DNA from: Colwellia sp. TT2012
GTDB taxonomy: Bacteria > Pseudomonadota > Gammaproteobacteria > Enterobacterales > Alteromonadaceae
DNA length: 64,000 bases
NCBI RefSeq assembly: GCF_001440345.1
Contig: NZ_LJYX01000016.1
Span: forward strand, 1 to 64,000
Direction: 5' to 3'
Position 1 is the first letter of the stretch; every line of letters begins with the position of its first letter. Below, one piece after another: positions 49,927 to 58,787 of this stretch. A program made the position numbers and the translations under genes. The notes under the pieces are model-generated. The model worked only from the letters and a program-made list of their open reading frames with translations. It was not told the origin of the DNA and made no database searches.

Positions 49927-52900
49927 ATGAGTAAAGCAAGCAGTCTATTGACCCCTGTATTGGCCAAGCGCCGTGGCAAGAACCCCGATAAGAAAAGCTG
50001 GCATAATTTACATGGTAGCAGTAGTAGTTTAGCCTTATACCAAGCAGCGCAAACCGCGAAAACGCCTATTTTAGTGATTACCAGTAATACCCCGGAAGCG
50101 CTAAGAATAGAGCAAGAATTACTCAGTTTAGCCAAAAGTGCTAGTCAAAGTTCTAATCTCAGTTCTAAGCAAAATAAGGCCAGCATTTGCTTATTTCCCG
50201 ATTGGGAAACCTTGCCTTATGATAATTTCTCCCCTCATCAAGACATTATTTCTCAGCGCCTGGCCACGCTTTATCAACTATCACGGATGGAGTCTGGCAT
50301 TATTATTGTGCCTGTGACCACGTTAGTACAAAAATTAGGCCCCAAGCAATACATTGAAGCAAATAGCTTAGTGATAAAAAAGGGTGAGAAAAAAGATTTA
50401 CAGCAAATGCGGCGCACGCTCCAAGCAAATGGTTATCGCCATGTTGAGCAAGTAATGGAACACGGTGAGTTTTCTGCCCGTGGCGCTATTCTCGATATAT
50501 TTCCCATGGGCAGTAAAACCCCGTTTCGTTTAGATTTTTTTGATGACGAAATTGATGAAATAAGACTTTTTGATCCCGAAAGCCAACGTTCAAAAGATAA
50601 AATATCGGCAATTAACTTACTACCTGCTCATGAATTCCCTACGGATGAAGCCGGTATTAATTTATTTCGTCGCCAATACCGTGAGCAATTTAGTGGCAAT
50701 ATTCACAAAAATTCCATTTATCATCAAGTCAGCAATGGCATTTTACCCCCAGGCATTGAATATTATCTGCCGCTATTCTTTAAAAATAAAGAGTTCGATA
50801 ATAAAGAGCTTGATAATAAAAAAACTGCCGAGCAAGGTGCTAATACCGTCAAAGCTAAGCCTAATAATATTGGCCTTAACAATACCCTGTGCGATTATTT
50901 AACCGATAATACCCTTATCGTTATCAGTGGTGATATAGAACACTCTTTAGCACAATATTGGCTTGATATTGATACTCGCTATGAAAATAGACGCTATGAT
51001 CCAACGCGACCTTTATTGCCGCCCGAACAACTTTTTTTAACGGAAGCGGGTCTGTACAGTGCGCTAAAACCTTTTGATCGTATCACCATTGCAAAAACGG
51101 TTACTGTCGAGCAAGACCTTAACAAAAGTGACGACCAAGCCAGCGCTGAAGACAGTATTGAAATTGCAGCTAAAAGTAAAACCAGTCAAATATACTTTGA
51201 TGTGAAGCCCCTGCCCGATTTAACCATCAATCATAAATTAAAACAGCCCTTTGAGTTAATTAACCAGTTTATTAGCAGCAAAGAAACCCCAAGTAAAATA
51301 CTCTTTATCGCCGAAAGCCAAGGCCGACGAGAAAGCGTATTGGAGTTACTGGAACGCGATAATATAAAACTGGTGCAATTTTCCTGCATCGATGACTTTA
51401 TCAATGCCAGCGACGCCATAGGCATAACGGTAAATAGTTTAAGTCAGGGTTTTACCTTTCAAGCGAAAGGCACGAGTGCCAAAAACGCCATTGCTTTAAT
51501 TACAGAGGCAGAGTTATTGGGCGATCATGTTGCCCAAGCCAGGCGGAGAAGCAAAGCACAAGATATACAAGCAGATGCCATCTTTAAAAACCTGGCTGAA
51601 CTCAGTATTGGCCAAGCCGTAGTACATATTGAGCATGGCATTGGCCGTTATCAAGGTCTGCAAACCATAGAAAATGGTGGCATTACCACAGAGTTTTTAG
51701 TACTGAGTTATGCCAATGAAGCCAAACTTTATGTCCCAGTTGCCTCACTACACCTTATTGGTCGCTACTCAGGCGCAGACAGTGAACATGCACCGTTACA
51801 CAAATTAGGCACTGATACTTGGAGTAAAGCCAAACAAAAAGCGGCGGAAAAGGTCCGTGATGTCGCGGTAGAATTACTGGATATTTACGCCAAACGTGCC
51901 AGTAATCACGGTCACGCTTTTAAACGTGACAAGCAAGACTATCAAGCGTTTAGTGACAGCTTTGCTTTTGAAGAAACCTTCGACCAAAAACAAGCGATTA
52001 ACGCGGTAGTCAGCGATATGCTTTCCCCCAAAAGCATGGACAGACTGGTTTGTGGTGATGTCGGTTTTGGTAAAACCGAGGTAGCCATGCGCGCGGCTTT
52101 TGTCGCAGTCAATGATGGCAAGCAAGTCGCTATTTTGGTGCCGACCACCCTATTGGCACAACAACATTACGAAACTTTTAGAGATAGATTTGCCAACTGG
52201 CCCGTAGTGACAGAGGTATTATCACGCTTTAAAACTGCTAAAGAACAAAAAGAAATCATCGCTCGAGTAGAGTCCGGGCAAATTGATATTCTTATCGGCA
52301 CTCATAAATTACTACAAAATAGCATTAAATATAAAGATTTAGGCTTACTTGTTGTCGATGAAGAACATCGATTTGGTGTTAAACAAAAAGAGAAAATCAA
52401 ACTATTGCGCAGCAATGTAGATATTTTAACGCTCACGGCAACACCTATCCCACGGACCTTAAATATGGCCATGGGCGGTATGCGTGATTTATCTATTATT
52501 GCCACACCACCTGCAAAACGTTTGGCGATAAAAACCTTTGTACGCCAATACGATGTCGCATTGATTCGCGAGGCTATTCTAAGGGAAACCTTACGTGGTG
52601 GTCAGGTGTATTTCTTACATAACCATGTCGACACCATAGAAAAAACCGCCGCTGATATTCAAGCTTTAGTCCCTGAGGCACGTGTAGTCACGGCTCATGG
52701 ACAGATGCGAGAGCGCGATCTTGAGCGTATTATGAGTGATTTTTACCATCAACGATTTAACGTCATCGTCTGTACCACCATTATTGAAACCGGTATTGAT
52801 GTGCCCAGTGCTAATACCATTATAATGGACAGAGCCGACCGTCTTGGTTTAGCACAATTACATCAACTCCGTGGTCGTGTTGGTCGTTCACACCATCAAG

Positions 52901-53607
52901 CTTATGCCTATTTATTAACACCTGATGAAAAACTCATAAGTAAAGATGCAAAAAAACGCTTAGACGCTATTGCCTCACTGCAGGAGTTAGGCGCTGGCTT
53001 TACTCTTGCTACCCATGATTTAGAAATTCGTGGTGCAGGAGAATTACTCGGTGAAGATCAAACGGGCTCAATGAGTCAAATTGGCTTTAGTTTGTATATG
53101 GAGATGCTCGACCATGCTGTAGCAGCACTAAAAGAAGGGAAACAATTATCACTGAATCAAGTGATGTCTACCCAAACTGAAATAGAACTAAGGGTACCCG
53201 CACTACTGCCCGATGATTATATTTTTGATGTTAGTTTACGCTTAAGTTTATATAAACGTATTGCCAGCTGTAAAAACAAACGAGAGTTGGATGATATACA
53301 GGTAGAATTAATTGACCGTTTTGGTTTACTGCCACAGCCGAGTAAAAATTTAGTTCAAATAGCCAAAATTCGCCTTAAGGCACAAACCATTGGCATATCA
53401 CGTATTGAAGCAAGCACCTCCGGTGGTTCTATTGAATTCAGTGATAAAACTAACGTTGACCCTAGGTTAATTATTGGCTTAATTCAAAAACATCCAGCGG
53501 TCTATACTATGGCGGGCGCAAGTAAATTGAAGTTTGTCAAAACAACCGAAGATGCTCAAGCTCGCTTTACCCTAATTGCCAATATCTTAAATGACTTAGC
53601 AAAATAA
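49927..53607 (+). CDS. mfd: Transcription-repair coupling factor
   Basis: A 1226-residue DNA translocase that removes RNA polymerase stalled at lesions and recruits UvrA. In order: UvrB-homology region (SNTPEALRIEQELL...FPDWETLPYDNFSPH), the RNA polymerase interaction domain (IGQAVVHIEHGIGRYQGL), and the helicase motor with GDVGFGKTEVAMRA, DEEHRFGVKQKEK, TATPIPRTL, TTIIETGIDVP and QLRGRVGRS. A few variable insertions in the N-terminal half (for instance at 310-330 and 395-420) make it longer than the 1148-residue E. coli protein. Start ATG 49927 after TAAGGAA. Confidence 0.97.
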   Translation: MSKASSLLTPVLAKRRGKNPDKKSWHNLHGSSSSLALYQAAQTAKTPILVITSNTPEALRIEQELLSLAKSASQSSNLSSKQNKASICLFPDWETLPYDNFSPHQDIISQRLATLYQLSRMESGIIIVPVTTLVQKLGPKQYIEANSLVIKKGEKKDLQQMRRTLQANGYRHVEQVMEHGEFSARGAILDIFPMGSKTPFRLDFFDDEIDEIRLFDPESQRSKDKISAINLLPAHEFPTDEAGINLFRRQYREQFSGNIHKNSIYHQVSNGILPPGIEYYLPLFFKNKEFDNKELDNKKTAEQGANTVKAKPNNIGLNNTLCDYLTDNTLIVISGDIEHSLAQYWLDIDTRYENRRYDPTRPLLPPEQLFLTEAGLYSALKPFDRITIAKTVTVEQDLNKSDDQASAEDSIEIAAKSKTSQIYFDVKPLPDLTINHKLKQPFELINQFISSKETPSKILFIAESQGRRESVLELLERDNIKLVQFSCIDDFINASDAIGITVNSLSQGFTFQAKGTSAKNAIALITEAELLGDHVAQARRRSKAQDIQADAIFKNLAELSIGQAVVHIEHGIGRYQGLQTIENGGITTEFLVLSYANEAKLYVPVASLHLIGRYSGADSEHAPLHKLGTDTWSKAKQKAAEKVRDVAVELLDIYAKRASNHGHAFKRDKQDYQAFSDSFAFEETFDQKQAINAVVSDMLSPKSMDRLVCGDVGFGKTEVAMRAAFVAVNDGKQVAILVPTTLLAQQHYETFRDRFANWPVVTEVLSRFKTAKEQKEIIARVESGQIDILIGTHKLLQNSIKYKDLGLLVVDEEHRFGVKQKEKIKLLRSNVDILTLTATPIPRTLNMAMGGMRDLSIIATPPAKRLAIKTFVRQYDVALIREAILRETLRGGQVYFLHNHVDTIEKTAADIQALVPEARVVTAHGQMRERDLERIMSDFYHQRFNVIVCTTIIETGIDVPSANTIIMDRADRLGLAQLHQLRGRVGRSHHQAYAYLLTPDEKLISKDAKKRLDAIASLQELGAGFTLATHDLEIRGAGELLGEDQTGSMSQIGFSLYMEMLDHAVAALKEGKQLSLNQVMSTQTEIELRVPALLPDDYIFDVSLRLSLYKRIASCKNKRELDDIQVELIDRFGLLPQPSKNLVQIAKIRLKAQTIGISRIEASTSGGSIEFSDKTNVDPRLIIGLIQKHPAVYTMAGASKLKFVKTTEDAQARFTLIANILNDLAK

Positions 53608-53624
53608 TGACTTATAATGGTAAA

Positions 53625-53704
53625 CTTGAGCAAGTAATGTTTTAGTCGGTTTACCTTGCTCAAGCGCTTTACAAGTGACCTTTATTGATAGTAATAAAGG
53701 TCAC
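53625..53704 (+). terminator. Two hairpins between mfd and csiV
   Basis: CTTGAGCAAG (53625) pairs with CTTGCTCAAG (53655), and GTGACCTTTATT (53675) pairs with AATAAAGGTCAC (ending 53704) around 6 nt. Neither has a T run after it, so attenuation or mRNA stabilisation is as likely as termination. Confidence 0.45.
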
Positions 53705-53751
53705 CAGCCTTGCTCTATTGATATGATTTTGCCCTAAAATACGGACTTTTA

Positions 53752-55530
53752 ATGAAATACCACTTTTATCTTACTTCGGCATTAACTTCATTATGCTTAT
53801 TAAGCAGCACAACCTTGCTGGCGGCAAATAGCACCAAAATTCCGGTAAAAAAGCCAGCACGCTGGTTTGAGATTGAAGTTATACTTTTTAAGCACATCGC
53901 AAACAATTCCGACAATAAAGAGCAATTTACCGCCAGCGATCTCAGTGCTAAAAAACGTCGCGCCTTTGATTTATTAACACCCTACCTACAACCTAACATT
54001 GCCTCATTAAAGCAATTACTGCCCAACTGTGAACAGCCACAGACAAAATTACCCTATAACATCACTATGACCCCGCATAACTTATCGCCAACTGTTGCTG
54101 ATAAACAAGTTAGTGATGAGAAAATTACGGATGAACAGAGTGTCGACACAGCAAGTGAACAAAATGACACTCGGGCTAACAAAGAAAATAATGAAGCAGT
54201 ACTTTCATCAGCGGATATGTCGGTAATTGTGCTGGCCGATGCCAGCCATGATAGTGCAGAAGTTGGGCTTGCGGCAGAAACAATACCAAGCTTGGCCGCA
54301 CAGAGTGGCCAAGGGCAATATGTTCACATGGAACTGCCCGTTTATACTCAATATCCGAGCTCTAGTCAGGTAGATTTTTGTGTGATTCCAGCCGATTTTT
54401 TCCAACAGATCTTAAGCGCTGAGCAACTTGCACACTTTAGTATCGATGGCTTTGAGGTAGAGAAATTAGCAACCACAATCAATGGCATTGAACAATGGCG
54501 AGACGATGAAAGTGGTGCCATCACTTGGGCCAGTGATAAGCCCTATTTAATTAGCAAAGATTCGCTACGGTTAAAATCTATCGCTAACCGCATCAAGCGT
54601 TCTCGTGATTATAAACCATTATTACATCTAGGCTGGCGCCAAATTGGCGCCAGTAGAAGACAAGCCCAAGCAATGCAGTTATTCGCTGGCCAGCATTTAG
54701 AGCTTAGCTACCAACAAGCACTCACTCAACAGCAAGGGGAGCAAAACACCCTAGAGTTAGACGCTATTTTAGCGCAACGACAACAAGCACTTATTAACAG
54801 CCAATTGCTGATGATTGAGAGTGACCGCGAAAGTATGCAAGTGCAAGCTAACGACACAGCTTCCAATATTGAAACCTATTTAGATGTGCCTGGCAGTACC
54901 TTAACCGAGCTGGCAAGTTTAGATGAGCTTTCAATCACGGAGCAAGTACGCCAGCAAGCCAAGCAGCAACAACTTGACAGTATCTATCAGCAGTTTGCTG
55001 CATTAGACTCGGCCTTGTTAAACTCGTCTTTGTTAAACTCGTCTTTGTTAAATAAGGCTGAAGCTAGCGATGCGAGTACCCTTGGCAATGGTGCTAAATC
55101 TATCGACACTGAAGAGGTAATTAAAGCTATTGTAGCTCAGCTCTCTGCTGACATTAACCAGCAACAACGCAGACAATTGACCGCCAATGACGAGCAAGAA
55201 AAGCCAGTAGCAACACCACCACGCCAACCTTGGTATCTTGATGGGCTATTTAAAATACACCTAGAGCATTACCTTTATATTAATAGTGAATTTAATATGG
55301 TTGAGACTTCAAATCAGCCATCACTGTTAGCGGGCAACGCTGATAACAGTAATAACGTCGGTAGTGCAGCAGAGAGTAAAAATAAGATCATCTCTTTTAA
55401 GCAAAGTCGTCGAGTGATCACCGGCGAAATCCATTATTTTGACCACCCATACATAGGCATGATAGTGCAGATCAGACGCTTTGATCCAAGTAAACCTGCT
55501 AAGCAAGCAGTGACTCAATCGAAAAAATAA
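53752..55530 (+). CDS. csiV: CsiV-family exported protein
   Basis: A 592-residue secreted protein of the CsiV (peptidoglycan-binding, growth of stressed cells) family, typically next to mfd. Signal peptide (LTSLCLLSSTTLLAANS) precedes the conserved ARWFEIEVILFKHI, and GWRQIGASRRQAQAMQLFAG and SRRVITGEIHYFDHPYIGMIVQIRRF close the family core. Long polar, Gln/Asn-rich inserts separate these blocks, so the protein is much larger than usual. A duplicated NSSLL segment (aactcgtctttgtt twice at 55020-55047) is visible. Confidence 0.85.
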   Translation: MKYHFYLTSALTSLCLLSSTTLLAANSTKIPVKKPARWFEIEVILFKHIANNSDNKEQFTASDLSAKKRRAFDLLTPYLQPNIASLKQLLPNCEQPQTKLPYNITMTPHNLSPTVADKQVSDEKITDEQSVDTASEQNDTRANKENNEAVLSSADMSVIVLADASHDSAEVGLAAETIPSLAAQSGQGQYVHMELPVYTQYPSSSQVDFCVIPADFFQQILSAEQLAHFSIDGFEVEKLATTINGIEQWRDDESGAITWASDKPYLISKDSLRLKSIANRIKRSRDYKPLLHLGWRQIGASRRQAQAMQLFAGQHLELSYQQALTQQQGEQNTLELDAILAQRQQALINSQLLMIESDRESMQVQANDTASNIETYLDVPGSTLTELASLDELSITEQVRQQAKQQQLDSIYQQFAALDSALLNSSLLNSSLLNKAEASDASTLGNGAKSIDTEEVIKAIVAQLSADINQQQRRQLTANDEQEKPVATPPRQPWYLDGLFKIHLEHYLYINSEFNMVETSNQPSLLAGNADNSNNVGSAAESKNKIISFKQSRRVITGEIHYFDHPYIGMIVQIRRFDPSKPAKQAVTQSKK

Positions 55531-55582
55531 AGGAAATAAACAAAAAATTCAAACCAACAATTATCATAAGAAGGTTAGCAAC

Positions 55583-55870
55583 ATGGATAAAGAAATAGAA
55601 ATTCAAGCGGCGGTATTTCGCCGTTTACTTGCCCATTTAGATTCACGAAAAGACGTACAAAACATTGAGTTAATGAATTTAGCGGGATTTTGCCGTAATT
55701 GTTTTAGCAAATGGACGGTAAGTGAAGCTGAGAAGTTAGGTGTTGATGTTGATCTAGATACGGCCCGTGAACAGATTTACGGCATGCCTTATAGTGAATG
55801 GAAAGAAAAACATCAATTGCCGGCAACAGCAGAGCAAATGGAAAAATTTAATGAGTTAAATAAAAAGTAG
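55583..55870 (+). CDS. DUF1244 family protein
   Basis: A 95-residue soluble protein, highly typical of DUF1244: FRRLLAHLDSRKDVQNIELMNLAGFCRNCFSKW, then YGMPYSEWKEKHQ. FCRNC is the conserved Cys pair. Function is not known. It follows csiV by 52 bp and may be cotranscribed. AGG lies near the ATG. Confidence 0.9.
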   Translation: MDKEIEIQAAVFRRLLAHLDSRKDVQNIELMNLAGFCRNCFSKWTVSEAEKLGVDVDLDTAREQIYGMPYSEWKEKHQLPATAEQMEKFNELNKK

Positions 55871-55955
55871 TCTTTAGCTACTAGCAAAGCGAGTGGCTAA
55901 ATCACCGAGCTACTTCCCCTGCATGTTACCTCAAGAAAAGATACCAGCAACTGGG

Positions 55956-56687
55956 TTATGAAAACAGGGCAATTTCATCTGGGCTTAATGCGCGCCATTC
56001 ACCTGGCGCTAAATCACCCAGTACTATGGCCCCTATTTGCTCTCGGTGTAGTCTGACAACCCTATTACCGACCGCGGCAAACATACGCTTAACTTGATGA
56101 TATTTACCCTCGGTAATAGTCAGTAATACTTCACTTTTATAACACTGTTCATCAAGCAAGTCCTCTGCTGCTACCCGCGTTAAGATAGCCGGTCGAGTTA
56201 GTGAGTCTTCACCTTGTAGTTGTAAGCCTTGCGCAAACTTAGTCACTAAAACCGCTAACTTATCATCGTCAATACCATTTCGTAACCATACCCGGTAAGT
56301 CTTTTGGCATTGTTTTTTCGGCGAGATAACATTATGCGACCAACGCCCATCATCGGTGAGCAAGACTAAACCTGTGGTATCGGCATCTAAACGCCCGGCG
56401 ATATGTAAATCAAAGGCCTTATCGACCTCAATAAAATTGAGCACCGATGGATAGCCTTCATCAACATTTGAACAAATACTGTCGACTACTTTATGTAAAA
56501 TATAATAGCGTGAGCCACGAGCGCTAAGCTGTTGGCCATCAATGGTAATAGTATTATTTTCATGGACTTGCATAGCGGCATTTTTAGCAACGTCACCATT
56601 TACTCGTACTTCTCCGCTTTTAAGTACTTTTTTAGCTTCGGTTCGGGTCAGTTCAGTACTTTTACAAATGAATTTATCTAGGCGCAT
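55956..56687 (-). CDS. rsuA: 16S rRNA pseudouridine(516) synthase
   Basis: A 243-residue pseudouridine synthase. From MRLDKFICKSTELTRTEAKKVLKSGEVRVNG an S4 RNA-binding domain is followed by the RsuA/RluB catalytic core with the active Asp in GRLDADTTGLVLLTDDG and KTYRVWL, then YHQVKRMFAAVGNRVVRLHR. The longer frame to 56750 adds 21 residues not typical of the family. The RsuA versus RluE/RluF choice rests on the S4 domain and the RLDKFI start. It lies after roxA on the same strand. Confidence 0.88.
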   Translation of the reverse strand: MRLDKFICKSTELTRTEAKKVLKSGEVRVNGDVAKNAAMQVHENNTITIDGQQLSARGSRYYILHKVVDSICSNVDEGYPSVLNFIEVDKAFDLHIAGRLDADTTGLVLLTDDGRWSHNVISPKKQCQKTYRVWLRNGIDDDKLAVLVTKFAQGLQLQGEDSLTRPAILTRVAAEDLLDEQCYKSEVLLTITEGKYHQVKRMFAAVGNRVVRLHREQIGAIVLGDLAPGEWRALSPDEIALFS

Positions 56688-56811
56688 AATTTGATTAAGG
56701 ATAGTAAAAGAATAAAGAAAAGCGCTATTATCCGCAATGTTACTCAACAAGCAATAACTAATATCACTTTGTTGTTAACCGGGGAAAATATAGCGCCTTT
56801 AACGGAGGGGG

Positions 56812-57963
56812 TTACTCGGCTTCGGCCAAATACCAATAACCTTGATTAAGTAGCTCAGTGGCAAGTTCAACAAAGGCAGCATTATGACTCCATTCACTGA
56901 GATCGTCAGGCAATAGCATCACCTTATCGCAAAGCAGTTTCACGCCATTAGCTATCTCTGGTGAAAATTGTAATTCACTGCCATTGATATAGCACAGCCC
57001 TTGCTCAATGGTGTCTTCAAAATAAAAGGCACGTAAGCCCCCAAGGCGCTTAATGGCATGGCTATTGAGTAAGTTACTCACTTCAGTCAACTCAAATGGC
57101 TCATCGGGTAATAAAACATCAAGATCGTGTTTCACCGCCGTTAAAAACTGGCCGGTAAAAGTTTTAAAGCTAGCTTCATCATCTAGCAAGTTCTGAATTT
57201 GGCCTTTAATACTGGCGTAATCCTCGTTACTTACTTCGCCACTATGACTAACTACCTGTCTATTCGGATCGGTTAATAACTGCTGGCCGTTTTCATTATC
57301 AATTAAATGATCAGCAAAAGCGCTAAGCACACTTACCGCTGAATTGGCGCGAAAGCCAATAGAAAAACTCATTGACGTATCAATGGATATGCCTTCATGA
57401 GGAAAGCCTGGCGGAATATACAAGATATCGCCAGGATTGAGTTCTACGTCGATAATAGCCTCAAAGGGCTCAACATGTAATAAAGATTCATGAGCAGCAA
57501 ACTCTACATGGTCACCACTATCGCCAACGCGCCAGTGACGTTTACCTGAGCCTTGGCAAATGAAAGTATCATAGTTATCCATGTGTGGACCAACACTGCC
57601 GCCTGGCATAGCAAAACTTGCCATTAAATCATCTAGGCGCCAATGGGGCAGAAAACGGAATGCTTCCAGCATTTCAGCCGCTTCTTCAGAGAAGTTATCA
57701 AGGGCTTGTACCACTAGCGACCAATTTTCCTTGCCTAAGTGCTCATAGCTTTCAAAGGGGCCAAAAGCCGCTTGCCATTGGCCGTCTTTTTTATGAACCA
57801 AACGAGACTCAATTTGTTCTTCCATCGCCAGACCGGCCAATTCGTCCGCTGTAATCGGGTCGACAAAGTCTTTAAACCCTTGGCGAATGACCACGGGCTT
57901 TTTTTGCCAGTATTGATCGAGGAATTCTTGTTGACTCATTTGCTTTAAATTTAAGGTATACAT
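56812..57963 (-). CDS. roxA: RoxA/YcfD ribosomal protein L16 arginine hydroxylase
   Basis: About 383 residues, a JmjC-type 2-oxoglutarate/Fe(II) oxygenase. VGPHMDNYDTFICQGSGKRHW holds the HxD iron ligands and FPHEGISI the distal His; QYWQKKPVVIRQGF at the N terminus is the usual start of the cupin fold. In E. coli YcfD hydroxylates an Arg of L16. Start ATG 57963 has GAGAG upstream; a longer start at 57981 lacks a ribosome binding site. Oxygen and temperature sensitivity have been proposed for the family. Confidence 0.9.
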   Translation of the reverse strand: MYTLNLKQMSQQEFLDQYWQKKPVVIRQGFKDFVDPITADELAGLAMEEQIESRLVHKKDGQWQAAFGPFESYEHLGKENWSLVVQALDNFSEEAAEMLEAFRFLPHWRLDDLMASFAMPGGSVGPHMDNYDTFICQGSGKRHWRVGDSGDHVEFAAHESLLHVEPFEAIIDVELNPGDILYIPPGFPHEGISIDTSMSFSIGFRANSAVSVLSAFADHLIDNENGQQLLTDPNRQVVSHSGEVSNEDYASIKGQIQNLLDDEASFKTFTGQFLTAVKHDLDVLLPDEPFELTEVSNLLNSHAIKRLGGLRAFYFEDTIEQGLCYINGSELQFSPEIANGVKLLCDKVMLLPDDLSEWSHNAAFVELATELLNQGYWYLAEAE

Positions 57964-58018
57964 AGTACTCTCATTTTTCATTTAGTTATTATTGCTATTT
58001 CAGTGATTTAAACTAACG

Positions 58019-58195
58019 CTAAGCCACCGACATGCCGTCAATTTTATGCCAAAATCCATGATACTCATTTATACCATCAAGCTCTTTTCTCATAGGCTTA
58101 ACGAGTTGTTCTCTGAAGTTATCAAGCTGAGTAAAAGCATCAGTGCTATCGGCACGAATTCGGACAGTATCAACCCCATTACATCTAGGGCTGGC
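58019..58195 (-). pseudogene. Decayed coding remnant 1
   Basis: A minus-strand frame of some 58 codons reads like protein, for example VDTVRIRADSTDAFTQLDNF, then EQLVKPMRKELDGINEYHGF and a stop. There is no start codon or ribosome binding site and the frame closes upstream. With the next entry it suggests a lost gene or genes in the 824-bp gap 57964-58787. Family unknown. Confidence 0.4.
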
Positions 58196-58353
58196 ATTTC
58201 ATTGATGAGATTATACTGGTAACCCGACAAAGTTTGAATACCATTAAAAAGAAAACTTATTCGGCATCACAGATTTTATTAAATTATATTTTAACCAATC
58301 ACCACTCCGCTCTACTGGCATTAACTAACGGGTCATGCCTTGTTTTAGGAAAA

Positions 58354-58530
58354 CTATAAAGGTTGATAAATAATAGTCATTAATGGCGCCCCGGCGACAA
58401 AGGGCATTTTCAGCGCATACATAATTTGCACAGCAATTAAGTCATGAGTTACAACGAAAAATTTATCCTTATCCTTTTTCGCCGAATTATAGACGTTCTT
58501 ACTGCCTTCACAGACATAATTGCATGGCCA
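58354..58530 (-). pseudogene. Decayed coding remnant 2
   Basis: A minus-strand frame of about 57 codons: CEGSKNVYNSAKKDKDKF, then FVVTHDLIAVQIMYALKMPF and VAGAPLMTIIYQPL stop. Codon choice and the hydrophobic pattern look coding, but there is no start. Possibly the same former gene as remnant 1, in another frame. Family unknown. Confidence 0.4.
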
Positions 58531-58541
58531 GTATTATCCAG

Positions 58542-58575
58542 CGGAACATGCTATTCCGTGAAATAACATGTTCCG
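58542..58575 (+). repeat. Long inverted repeat
   Basis: CGGAACATGcTATT and AAATAaCATGTTCCG, arms of 14-15 bp with one or two mismatches around ccgtg. It lies just beside decayed remnant 2 and some 210 bp before the next gene. It may be an operator or a mobile-element scar. Confidence 0.6.
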
Positions 58576-58787
58576 ATAAAAGTCATCTCGCTTGTTTCAT
58601 CACGTTAATTTTTAAAGGTATATTTGATAGAAGTGGAGCTATAGTTTACAGTGTTGTTACGGAATAACTCATCGGGGTTATCATCCACTATGCAATAATA
58701 AAACAGTGCTAGCATTAATCCGTAAGGGATATATCGGATTGAATAAGTAAGCTGGATAAACGCTATAATTAAAGGTTAGTCATCTTA

